A stretch of DNA of 64,000 nucleotides from Gordionus sp. m RMFG-2023 (taxonomy: Eukaryota; Nematomorpha; Gordioida; Chordodea; Parachordodidae), in assembly GCF_954871325.1 (NCBI RefSeq), contig NC_088775.1, forward strand, positions 17,399,561 through 17,463,560. The letters are read 5' to 3'. This document shows positions 48,462 to 58,223 of the stretch, piece after piece. The notes beneath the pieces are model-generated. The model was not told where the DNA came from, made no database searches, and was given only the letters and a program-made list of their open reading frames with translations. Within the stretch, counting starts at the first letter, position 1; each line of letters opens with the position of its first letter. A program made the translations under genes and the position numbers.

Positions 48462-50975
48462 ATGCCTTTCATTATAGAATTTGATATAAAACTACCGGAA
48501 GAAGTTCGTATTAATAAAATAAATATGAATGTTCCCTCTTTAAATACGATTGCTTCAAAATTCCCTCATGTTTTTAAAAAAAAATTAGGTGAAATCAAAC
48601 TGCAAAAGGCAGTCATCCGAATAGAACCGAACACGTTACCGATTGCATTACCAGCAAGAAGAGTTCCTTTTCCGTTGTGTCGAACCATTGAAGCTGAGTT
48701 GGACAGACATTTAGACGAAGGCGTTATCGAGAAAGTGGATCCAACAATAACTCCAATCACTTGGGTTACGCTAACGGTTAATATCTTAAAGAAATCCGGT
48801 ACCGTACGGATATGCGGAGATTTTCGTTTAACAATCAACAAATATCTAGCGATCGATAACAATTTACTACCAACTTTCGTCGACATAACAAATAAAATCG
48901 CGGGTGGTAAAATATTTTCAACAATAGATTTAAGAGATGCATTTTTACAATTCGGAGTTAGTCCAGAATGTAGGAACCTTTTAGTAATTTCGACACATGT
49001 CGGTTATTACCAATACCAAAGAACACCATTTGGTTTGACTAGCGCTCCGATAATATTCCAACGCTTTATGAAAAACCTATTAAAGGGAATTCCTATGGTT
49101 AGTGTATTTTTAGACGACATAATTATTGCAGGTGAGAATAATTCCGATCACATAGTTAATTTGGAAGAAGTATTAAGAAGATTTGAGAAGGCTGGACTGA
49201 CCACGACGACTAATAAAATTAAAATCGGAGAAAAGTCAGTCACTTATTTAGGTCATGTTATTGACAGTTTCGGAATTCACCCTACAGAAGATGAGATTAG
49301 CGCTATAGAAAATTTTAAAACACCTTCCAATGTTAAAGAACTACGTTCATTTCTTGGAATAGTGAATTATCATGAGGCATTTATTAAAAATTTGCATTCT
49401 ATTTGTGCGCCTTTACACCGACTAACGAGTAAAAATGTTGGTTGGTTTTGGTCAGCTAAAGAAAATGAAATATTTACTAAAGTTAAAAATATATTGTCAA
49501 AAGAAGATACAATAATTCCTTATTCAGCCGATATCCCTGTCGTGATTTCTTGTGACGCTTCCGAAGATGGTCTAGGAGCTGTTATTGCACACCGATTTCT
49601 TACTGGCCAGGAGAAACCGATTGCTTACGCATCGAGGACACTTTCGGCGGCTGAAAAGAATTATGCCACAATTGATCGGGAGGCTTCGGCGATCATGTTC
49701 GCTATCGAGAAGTTTCATCAATATATTTTTGGAAGACATTTTATCTTGGTTACTGATCATAAACCATTACAATATATTTTAGGTGATAAAAGAGATCTTA
49801 ACAAAATAACAAATAACTGTTTAATACGGTGGGCGACGAAACTATTAAATTATGATTATGAGATAATATATAGACCAGGTAATCATAACAAATGTGCCGA
49901 TGCTCTGTCCCGTTTGGGGGTAGAGAAAGCAAAAACCAATGATGTTACAAAAAAATTCGAAGAAGAAATCAGAGGATTAAAAATTAATTTAATAGAAGAT
50001 TTATCTTTCACTAGCAGTAAAGTCGTAAGTGAAACGGGCAATGATATAAACCTAAAAGAGATTATTAAAAAAAATCATTGGTATATTGATAATATAAATA
50101 ATTATTCAAAGATTGTAAAAAAATATATTTCGATTAAAGATAATATTTCGTTCGAAGAAGGATTATTATTTTATAATGATAGAATTATTATTCCAGATAT
50201 TTTAAAAAAGGAGGTTTTATATGTGATTCATCGAGGACATCCTGGGATAGTAGGGATGAAATCATTGTGTAGATATTACGTTTTTTGGACAAATCTCGAT
50301 ACTGATGTTGAAGACTTTGTTAAATGTTGTAAGAGTTGTCAAGAAGGAAGGCCGGGAGCTAAAGAAGTGCCATTATACAATTGGAACATTCCTACCCGAC
50401 CTTGGGAACGATTACACATTGATTTGACAGGCCCCGTATCTGGAAAGTTTTGGTTAATTTGCGTAGACGCTTTTACCAAATGGGTTGAAGTTGCAATTTT
50501 AACATATATTAATTCGGCGAGTGTAATAAATAATCTGCGTAATTATTTCGCTAGATTTGGGTTACCTCGCTACATTGTCTCAGATAACGGTACTCAGTTT
50601 ACTGGATCTGAATTCAAAACGTTTCTTTTTAAAAACAATATAAAACATTTTAGATCGGCCCCTTATAGCCCCAAATCGAATGGTTTGGCTGAACGATATA
50701 TACGGACAATAAAGACGCGTTTCTATGCTGGAAGGAGATGTGGGACTCCGGACCAGTTAAATTTAGCGAATGTTTTAATTACTCACCGTAATACTCCCAA
50801 TTCAACTACTGGTAAATACCCTGCCGAGATGATGTTTGAAAGGTCGCTTAGGACGACATTAGATCAGTGGAAATTATCAACGAGAGAAAAGACGGAAAAC
50901 GCTCTATGGAAACAAAAGTACTACAAAGATAGAAGTGTTAAACCTCGGGAGTTTGAAGAGCAGCAAAAAGTTTGA
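48462..50975 (+). CDS. Gypsy pol region (RT, RNase H, integrase), fossil element
   Basis: An 837-codon open stretch. RT with VFLDDIIIAG (FLDD variant of YxDD) at about residues 215-225; RNase H with CDASEDGLGAVIAH; integrase with an HHCC finger (HRGHPG, CCKSCQ) and catalytic-core motifs (HIDLTGP, SDNGTQFTGSEF, SPKSNGLAER). The upstream limit given is the first ATG, not necessarily the element's own translation start, as such pol products are usually made from a polyprotein. Part of a broken retroelement, not a host gene. Confidence 0.93.
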   Translation: MPFIIEFDIKLPEEVRINKINMNVPSLNTIASKFPHVFKKKLGEIKLQKAVIRIEPNTLPIALPARRVPFPLCRTIEAELDRHLDEGVIEKVDPTITPITWVTLTVNILKKSGTVRICGDFRLTINKYLAIDNNLLPTFVDITNKIAGGKIFSTIDLRDAFLQFGVSPECRNLLVISTHVGYYQYQRTPFGLTSAPIIFQRFMKNLLKGIPMVSVFLDDIIIAGENNSDHIVNLEEVLRRFEKAGLTTTTNKIKIGEKSVTYLGHVIDSFGIHPTEDEISAIENFKTPSNVKELRSFLGIVNYHEAFIKNLHSICAPLHRLTSKNVGWFWSAKENEIFTKVKNILSKEDTIIPYSADIPVVISCDASEDGLGAVIAHRFLTGQEKPIAYASRTLSAAEKNYATIDREASAIMFAIEKFHQYIFGRHFILVTDHKPLQYILGDKRDLNKITNNCLIRWATKLLNYDYEIIYRPGNHNKCADALSRLGVEKAKTNDVTKKFEEEIRGLKINLIEDLSFTSSKVVSETGNDINLKEIIKKNHWYIDNINNYSKIVKKYISIKDNISFEEGLLFYNDRIIIPDILKKEVLYVIHRGHPGIVGMKSLCRYYVFWTNLDTDVEDFVKCCKSCQEGRPGAKEVPLYNWNIPTRPWERLHIDLTGPVSGKFWLICVDAFTKWVEVAILTYINSASVINNLRNYFARFGLPRYIVSDNGTQFTGSEFKTFLFKNNIKHFRSAPYSPKSNGLAERYIRTIKTRFYAGRRCGTPDQLNLANVLITHRNTPNSTTGKYPAEMMFERSLRTTLDQWKLSTREKTENALWKQKYYKDRSVKPREFEEQQKV

Positions 50976-51240
50976 ATAGCAAACGAAAGAACAGCAGGGT
51001 GGCATGAAGGAAAAGTGTTACAACGAAAAAGCGCAATATTGTACGATGTGGAATCAGAGGGGATCGTTAAAAACAAGCATGCAGATCAATTGAGGGATGC
51101 ACATACACAAGAGAAGGAAATACCCGTTACGTTGACCGAAGAAGTGGAAAAGGCAGAACATGAGAATACAACTCTTGAAAAAAGAGTTTCGAAACCCCCA
51201 CTACGTTATCACGATGAATTCAATTTATAGTGGGGAGAAC

Positions 51241-51422
51241 TGTAATATAAATGTAATTGTAAATTGAATTTATCGTGATAACGTAGTGGGGGTTTCGAAA
51301 CTCTTTTTTCAAGAGTTGTATTCTCATGTTCTGCTTGAATTCATTATATATATACGTGATATTTTGTATTAAAGATACTTTTACTTACTTTACCTATTTT
51401 ACTTATTTAATAAAACACTTCA
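51241..51422 (+). repeat. 3' LTR with an inverted internal segment
   Basis: The first 32 and last roughly 88 bases match the 5' LTR. The middle (51273-51334) is instead the exact reverse complement of 51153-51214, just upstream of the LTR. Confidence 0.88.
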
Positions 51423-51427
51423 AGAGG

Positions 51428-52129
51428 ATTCCATGTTTTGGTTATGGTTTAAAACTCAGGTTAAAGCAAACAATACTCGTAAATCTTTCCCTTACCTATA
51501 ATCTTGAGGAACTTTTAGATTAGATAAAATTTTAATATATTATCTTTATTGCTCATATATCAATCATCTATTAATAATAAGACCCTATAAAGTGTAGACA
51601 ATTATTAAGAATCTCATAGTTGCGGGTAATGGATTACTTAGCTATAGTTTATAATCGCTCCAAATAACAGGAGTTTTATCTCTTCCATCTAATCTGGTTA
51701 TCTTTTTCTATATCTAAATTTCCTTTATGTATAATAAACTCACTTCTTTTCCATTTTTATTTAAGACTCACATAAATAAATCATATAAAATTTTACGTTA
51801 TTTTATTTTATATTATGTATATATTATATTAAATTATATGATATAATATAATATGCTAATTATTCATCCCTTTCATATTTGAATTTAGATATATATATAT
51901 ATATATTAATTTTACCGTATAATTTAAATACTTCTGAGAACGATAATGATTTATCATTACTATAAAGACTTTTTTTATATTTTTATCAATATTAAAATTT
52001 TATTTTTATATGGCCTTTATTCTTAGAATTTATTCATTAAATTTTATTACTTTATTTATTATTGTGCGTCTGATAAAGTTTTAACTTTGAACAATTCTAA
52101 TCCGGTTTATCCATGTTTTAGCCTAAAAA
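51428..52129. other. Intergenic AT-rich DNA
   Basis: No feature recognised; TA-rich simple sequence near 51830-51910. Confidence 0.45.
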
Positions 52130-52260
52130 GCAAGGAGATGAGAACCCGGATAAGAACCCTTCGGAATACTAATATTTTGGCTGAACCCAAACCAAACCCG
52201 TATCATTTTTAGAAGAGGAGGGTTCAAGAATTTTAAGTGTCAAAAAAAATAATAAAAATT
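52130..52260. mobile_element. hAT end fragment
   Basis: GAACCCGGATAAGAACCCTT, TATTTTGGCTGAACCC and GGAGGGTTCAAG match the left end of the hAT at 39863 (GTGAACCCGAACCC, TATTTTGGCTGTACCC, GGAGGGTTCAAG). No right end. Confidence 0.55.
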
Positions 52261-54071
52261 TTTATTTTTAAAAATGTTTTTTTCTTTAACTCAAGAAAAA
52301 TAAATAAAATTTCTTTTTCGAGGAGTTTTTTTTTTCTTTTCCCATTTTTCAAAATTTTCTTGTTTTTTATATTTCCATTTTATAGGTAATGTTGCATTAT
52401 GCAAATGATTATTATTATTATGCAAATGATTATTTTTAATATTTAAGCAAAAAAGAAAATATACTTGATATGAAATAAGTTAAAACTTAGATTATTATTC
52501 AAAATTAAGAAATGTATTATAATCCCCCCCCAGACCAAATTCCTGCGTACGCGTATGATAGGCGTATTTCTTTAAATCACATTCATTACTATCACAAAGC
52601 GAAAATATAAATTACTAATAAATATTGCACGTATTATGTATTATAAAAATTTAAAATAGATACTAAGATAGCATTTTCTTCATTAATGGAAGATCAATTA
52701 AAAATTAGAATCTAAATAGAATAAGCTCTCAGATGGACAAAAAGGTACTATGAAACACAATATAGTCTATCGCCATTTCAATAATATAAGGAATGTTTTC
52801 TTTTGCCTAATTTTTTAAATATATTTTAAATAATGACGAATTAATAATATAGCTATATAATCCTTTTCTTCTATATAATCTCATTCCACTATTCTCAATA
52901 AATATCCTTTTCATATTTTCAATGTCAATGGAAACATTCCATTATATACATTGAATAAAAAAATGATAGATTTTTCTTAGAATCAAGGATTGTTCGTTGC
53001 TATATTTGCAATACAATTATTCATCGAATTCTTTATGAACCTTGGCAGATTCTCTTAATAATGGATCTATTGTTTAATATTTGTATCGACAAATTGGGTA
53101 TTATTCGGAAGCAAATATTTTAGCATCATCTTAAAATTGGAACATTTTTTTTATTTAATAGCTTCTTTCATTCTAAATATATCATTGGCGAAAATTTACG
53201 AATTAAAAATATTTAATATTAAATGTTATATATTCGAATACTTGCTTGGAGCATTAATCTCAAGGAACTGAATTAAAATTGTCATTATAATGAGGTGCTC
53301 ACTTCTAAAAATTTTACTAAATAATATACTGAATATTTTATATATTAATTGAGATTTTTTTTTATTTAAAAAGCGAATTAATATTTTATTATAATTTACA
53401 ACAATTTTTATAATTTACAAATTTTGTCTAATATTATAATATATAAGTCGACGAAACAAAATATAACTGTACATAATATTTATAATCAACAAGGTCGTTA
53501 TTATATCAGGAAAAATTTGTTTTTTTTAAATGGTGGACATCTTGTCATAATATGAAGGCTAAGGATAAAAACTGTAAAAAATATATTATATTATATAATA
53601 AACATAATTGTAACATTAATAAACAGAATAAAAAAAAACATTCAAAAATAAAAAAATATTTTTATTACACGGGTAAATTAAATTTATTAAAAGAAAAAAG
53701 TAAATATCAATGAAAAGACTGCAAATTTATAAAATTGGATAGAAGGCGTCAAGAAAAGGTTAAAATATATATTATAATTAGTTCCGTCAATTTATTATTA
53801 AAAAAAATTAAGTCGTTCTTACACATTAAACAATAATAAATAAAATATTAAATCTCTATTTAAAAAAGCACGATTAAGAGACAATTGGGCAATTTTATCA
53901 AAACTTAATGATCCTTTTTGAAAGAAATAACTAAAATTTTTCGATATATTATCTAAAGATGATATAAGAAATAATTAATCATTCTTTGTGTTTTAAACTG
54001 ATTTTAATTGTATTTAAAGGTAATATTTAAAAAAAGGGATAAATATTATCTTTCTTTTGCTCAATTAGTTT
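52261..54071. other. Intergenic AT-rich DNA downstream of mitofusin
   Basis: Very A/T-rich, no frame or repeat recognised. It should contain the mitofusin 3' UTR; no clear AATAAA on - was identified close to the stop. Confidence 0.45.
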
Positions 54072-54433
54072 TTAAGGATTAGCGAAATAAGTGGTAAGAA
54101 ATATGTCCAACGCCCGGGTCAATTTAAGACCTACAGCCTCGACACGCGGGCAAATATCAGCCAATAGTTTATCGCACGCTTCTCGCCTGAGAGTATCGGT
54201 TCGTGCAGCTACCTCGAGGCTCTTACGGAAAGCGGAAGCAGAGGAGAGTAAGCGAGAGAGAGAATGGCGCGCATCGCAAGACACATGACTCGCACAGTTT
54301 GAGGCCGCACGAGACGCGATGCGTCTAAGACGAGCTCCACCGTGAGAAGAGAACTGTCGCTTGAAGACACGTTCGCGAGCCAAAGGCGTCCAGGAAGCTC
54401 GCTCGTAAAGATAGGCTAATCCGTACAGGCAAC
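54072..54433 (-). CDS. MFN: Mitofusin, terminal exon (second TM end and HR2)
   Basis: 120 residues plus TAA. LYGLAYLYERASWTPLARER followed by VFKRQF matches the mitofusin [26 protein letters not shown], the point where the second membrane segment exits into the C-terminal domain. SNCASHV corresponds to the SNCSHQV motif. The rest (about 70 residues) is the HR2 coiled-coil region used for tethering outer mitochondrial membranes. The acceptor is TGAAG at 54434; phase 1 completes a Gly codon. The exon is strikingly GC- and Arg/Ala-rich compared with the surrounding DNA, and the helix is diverged from other animals. Confidence 0.88.
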
Positions 54434-54746
54434 CTTCATGTGCCATATAATAGTTTTTAAGATACAATGGTCTGATTTGAGATATCGAACCAATTCGAGC
54501 ACTAGCTCTGACCCCAAACACTTTTCTCTTTTTTAAAATAATCTTCTTGAAACGAGCACCATTTAGTTTCAATATTCATTAAATTGGACATATTTGGTAT
54601 ATATTAATAATAACATATCCTTACCAAAGATGCATTGATATCATTTTTTTAGGCAATACCGATACTACCTCAGTTTTGCTTTATTATATATCTACTGTGA
54701 TTATATCGCTGCATCTCTGATATTTTTAAAATGTAATTGTAATTAC
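54434..54746 (-). other. Mitofusin last intron (313 bp)
   Basis: Donor CCCTAG|GTAATT and acceptor ACATGAAG, phase 1. No element inside. Confidence 0.75.
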
Positions 54747-55060
54747 CTAGGGTGAAGGAAATTTTAAAGGCTAGCGAGGAGGTGGAGAAGGTCGAAGAAG
54801 GCGATAGAAGAAGAAATCGGGCCACGAGAAAAGCTCCTAGAAACCCGGTACCGGCTGATGACACTCCGAAGAGAGAAGCCGAAGCGATGGTGGACAAATG
54901 CCGCAGTTCGTCAGAAAAGACCAAGGTGTCTTCTTCGGAATTTGCTGTTTCATCGTCATACAAAACGTCGAAGGTGCTTGATTGAGGAAGGTGCGATTTA
55001 GAACGATGTGATACTAAGCTGCCAGTATCCGCTATATCGGGCAAAGAGAAACGCGTTTTG
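54747..55060 (-). CDS. MFN: Mitofusin, penultimate exon (pre-membrane and TM region)
   Basis: About 104 residues. It opens TRFSLPD, at the place of the family motif FHFSLG. An acidic Ser-rich stretch follows (DDETANSEEDTLVFSDEL), then LSTIASASLFGVSSAGTGFL and GAFLVARFLLL (first membrane segment), a Ser/Thr loop, and LAFKISFTLG leading into the second segment. Phase 1 at the donor fits the next exon exactly. The acceptor TTTTTTTCAAG precedes 55060. A + strand frame over this stretch (charged, 54752-54985) is a shadow. The upstream exons (GTPase domain, HR1) were not found; a weak candidate is near 55100-55145. Confidence 0.78.
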
Positions 55061-55764
55061 CTTGAAAAAAAAGTATAAAATAATTCACATTATTACTTAA
55101 TTAATTCGTGTCGATACTTGGAATTGCTGCTGATTCTCAGCATTTCTAGGTACCATTTTTTAAATAATTTTAATTTTCCCGAGATGTTATTTGAAATCTT
55201 TCAATCCTTGATTTTTTGGGGGTATGACATCTATATATAAGATTTTACAATAAATTCACTATAAAGTTTTGATTAGTAATTTTTTTAAAGAAAACGCTTC
55301 ATAACAAATATGATAAGTCATCAAAAAACAATATAAATGAGCGATAAAAAAAATTGTAACTCGATCGGGTCGGTGTTTTAGGATTGCAGATAATAATCAA
55401 TATTGTTTTTCAAACATAAAACAAAACTCGAAGGCTACGGCTAATATACATTATGAGATGATGTTCAAGAATGTAGCCAAGGGTGAGCACCCAAGCAAAT
55501 ATCCAAGTTTGTGCCTATTCAAGAAAATAAAATTATCTCTCTACCCGCCCCCATTTATAAAAATGAATACAATATTATGTCATTGTGAACAATCAGTTAT
55601 GACTCTAATTGAGATAATTTTTTAAACGTGTCGAACCCAAATTATTTTTTAAAAAATGTAACTCGAAACAAAGAAAGGCATGCAAAAAGCTGGTTTAAAG
55701 CCCCCCAATAAAATTTATAGGGAATAAATAAGTTTAAAGGCCTAATGTGAGCTGGAATATACTA
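55061..55764. other. Mitofusin upstream intron DNA, unassigned
   Basis: 55430-55620 holds a + strand frame (IHYEMMFKNV, HPSKYPSLC) of uncertain origin. No certain exon. Confidence 0.35.
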
Positions 55765-57626
55765 GGGTCATTTCATATCAAATTAATCACTTTAAGAACC
55801 GACTATTAATAAAGTGTTGTATTTGGCGAGTATAAAATATTAGCCTCTTAACTGGGCCTAAAAAATAACCAGTAAAAATCCCATTTTTGCTAAACCTGCC
55901 TGGCCCCGAATTCTAAGCTTAGCGTAAGTAATTTATTGTATCCATTTTAATAATATAAGTCAATCTAAAAGATTTTTTATTTCATAATACAATATTTATA
56001 TAATTAATAGCAAACAAATAATATAAATATTTAAAATTATTTTAATTAAATTTCCTTGAATTTAATTTATAGATTGCTATATCGGATTCATCATTAGTTA
56101 AAATGTAAATTCTTCCCGTGGTTGTCAGGGGGTTGATAATAGTGAAAATATCATTTTTCGGGATAATTAGAATATCCGATATTAACTGATAATAAAAGGA
56201 TTAACGGTACTAAAAATCACCTTTATTTCTGCCTCACTAATAATATCTTGAATATATGCTACCCAACATTTATTATCATAAGAACATGTTACATACCCTT
56301 TAATATCTTTCGTTGTGATATTTCGCCTATTCTATTTTGTATATTTTCTAGTTTGGATTGAATAGCACTTAAATAATTTTTTGTGGTGATAATTTAACAG
56401 AATAGACTGCATGTTCCAGGAATGAAAAGAGCTCTTGAATATCGTTCCTCTAAAAATTCTACTCATTTTGGTATTCATTATGGGATGCAAAGGAAAAATA
56501 AATATTTTTTATAGTTTTCTCAGCGAATTTAAAGATTTCAAAGGGAGATTTTTTTAAAAATGCTACTCCGCTCGTTCCAGAGCTATTCAAGCCAAACTAG
56601 ATAATATTGAATATATAATAGGCGAAATATCAACCAATGATATAACATGTTCATATGATAATGAATGATGGGTGGAATATATTCAAGATATTACTAGTAT
56701 AAATATATAATGGCTAAATGTTGGCTAATTAGGCTCAATCTACAAACGCGTGGCGGAGAAAATTCTTTAACATTAAGATATTTTTAAGAAAATTACGAAG
56801 CCAAAGTAAAAACTTTCGGCTAAAAACATGGTTTAACCAATTTTTAACCGGTTAAAAATTTGCTTATAAACGGCTAAAAATATAAGGTATTTTTCTGCAT
56901 ACAAAAGGACTGAGAATGATATTCTCACTATTGTAAACCATTGACAGCAACGGGAAGAACTTAGACTTTAGCTAATGAGGAATCCGAAATGGCAATCCAT
57001 AAATTAAATTCAAGAAAACTTAATTAAAATTATTTTAAATATTTATATGCTTACCATTATTTATTCAATAAATAAATTATTATGATATAAAACTTAGAGA
57101 CTTATATTGTAAAAATTAATATATTAAATTACTACGCCATCTAGAGGATAAGTTAGCTTCATCTGGCGGATTTAGCAATAATAAGGGGTTTTTTGGATTT
57201 GAAGATTTTTATATTGGAAAGAAGAATCGTTAAATTTGGAAGAAAAATTATTCAAAAAATCAATAATTTAATTAATATCTTAGCCATCTAGTGGATTTTA
57301 CAAAATAGAATTTTCCTGATTACTATATCTGGAATTTGGAAAAAAATTAATTACATTTAAAATACTCAAAATATGTAGACTATAAAATGAGTCAAAATAT
57401 ATATAGTTCATCTATATTAAAGTTATCCCAATTTTAAAAAATCATTTTTTTTTGAAAAATAACCAAGCATAGCCACATCGAGGCTCTTTATCTCCGGTTC
57501 TAATATAGTTAAGAGACTAATATTTTAAATTAGTCATAAACAACATTTCCATAACTTATATACCAAATTTTATCAAAATCTGAGATGGTTGGGTTGTAAG
57601 GTGATTGATTTGATATGGAATGACCC
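55765..57626. mobile_element. Sola2-like DNA transposon, copy D, with an inverted pair of tails
   Basis: The ends are GGGTCATTTCATATCAAATT and, inverted, GGGTCATTCCATATCAAATC. The interior holds two copies of the C-terminal transposase segment in inverted orientation: on - about 56180-56450 (GYVTCSYDNKCWVAYIQDII) and on + about 56420-56700 (ITCSYDNE, stop, WVEYIQDI). The rest of the transposase is missing. A GC-box repeat piece lies at 55850-55915. No clear 4-bp duplication. Confidence 0.62.
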
Positions 57627-58215
57627 TTTATATAAAATAGCTAATTTTTGATGAATATTCATTGCGAATCCTGATTCAAATAACTATTTTTTTGCTTAAA
57701 CTATATAAATCATCCATTTATTAGCCTTTAAAACTCTTGGTGCATAATACAATCATAATTAGGCCTACAAAAACTCGAAACGAATATATGAGTTATACGA
57801 ATTAGTACAAATCGAATAATTATTCATTATTCGCACGAATATTCGATTCGATTTAAAAATTAAATTTTTCTAAAGTTTATAAAAAATTAATCATATTTTG
57901 TAAAAAAAATAGATGATAATTTGTAAAAAAATATGAATAGATGCGGATGTGATATGTTTAAAAATGAAACTTTTAATTAGGGACGGACCGATATTTTTTT
58001 ATCAGATCGATTATTTATTTTTAAAATATCGATAAGCCGATATTCAAAGTTTCTTAATCGATAAAATGGCGTCTTTTTTAAAATATATAACTTAAGTAAA
58101 GTGATATTATATTTTTTTAAAAATTAAAGAAATTAATTTAAAAGAATAGATAAATAATTTAATACGAAGCCCATTTATATTAATTATTTCAATTTAATAA
58201 ACATTCTCCCATTTA
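57627..58215. other. AT-rich DNA with another hAT-type end
   Basis: GGGACGGACCGATATTTTTT at about 57980 looks like the end of a hAT-type MITE (compare the GATCCGATATT boxes of the family at 32396). No partner end was found. TTCGAATAATTATTCATTAT-type sequence near 57820 also occurs near 46340. Confidence 0.4.
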
Positions 58216-58223
58216 TTTTATAC

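Larger units (their letters stand above)
47687..51422 (+). mobile_element. Ty3/Gypsy LTR retrotransposon (3.7 kb), fossil
   Basis: A perfect 5-bp duplication AGAGG (47682-47686 and 51423-51427) flanks TG..CA LTRs of 172 and 182 bp. A TTGGCGACGA primer-site candidate follows the 5' LTR and AGTGGGGAGAAC precedes the 3' LTR. Parts in order: a short gag-like region with a CCHC knuckle (CFRCGKANHIAKDC), an aspartic protease motif (DTGA), reverse transcriptase, RNase H and integrase (the Ty3/Gypsy order). The LTR segments that align are almost identical, so the insertion is recent. The pol part is long and open; upstream of it the element is broken, with about two or three breaks. Confidence 0.92.

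Noticed and set aside
48566-49782. Short frames antisense to, or in other frames of, the Gypsy pol
   Set aside because: Shadows of the long pol frame.
54091-54985. Two + strand frames (54091-54288 and 54752-54985) rich in charged residues
   Set aside because: They are sh­adows of the mitofusin exons on -, which have splice sites in phase and recognisable family motifs.
55100-55145. A possible further mitofusin exon on - (after CTAG, frame MLRISSNSKYRHELI)
   Set aside because: Splice sites and phase would fit, but the peptide shows no match to the expected mitofusin segment.
55420-55620. A + strand frame containing IHYEMMFKNV, loosely like the end of a retroelement integrase
   Set aside because: Only about ten residues resemble the family and no other retroelement part lies nearby.
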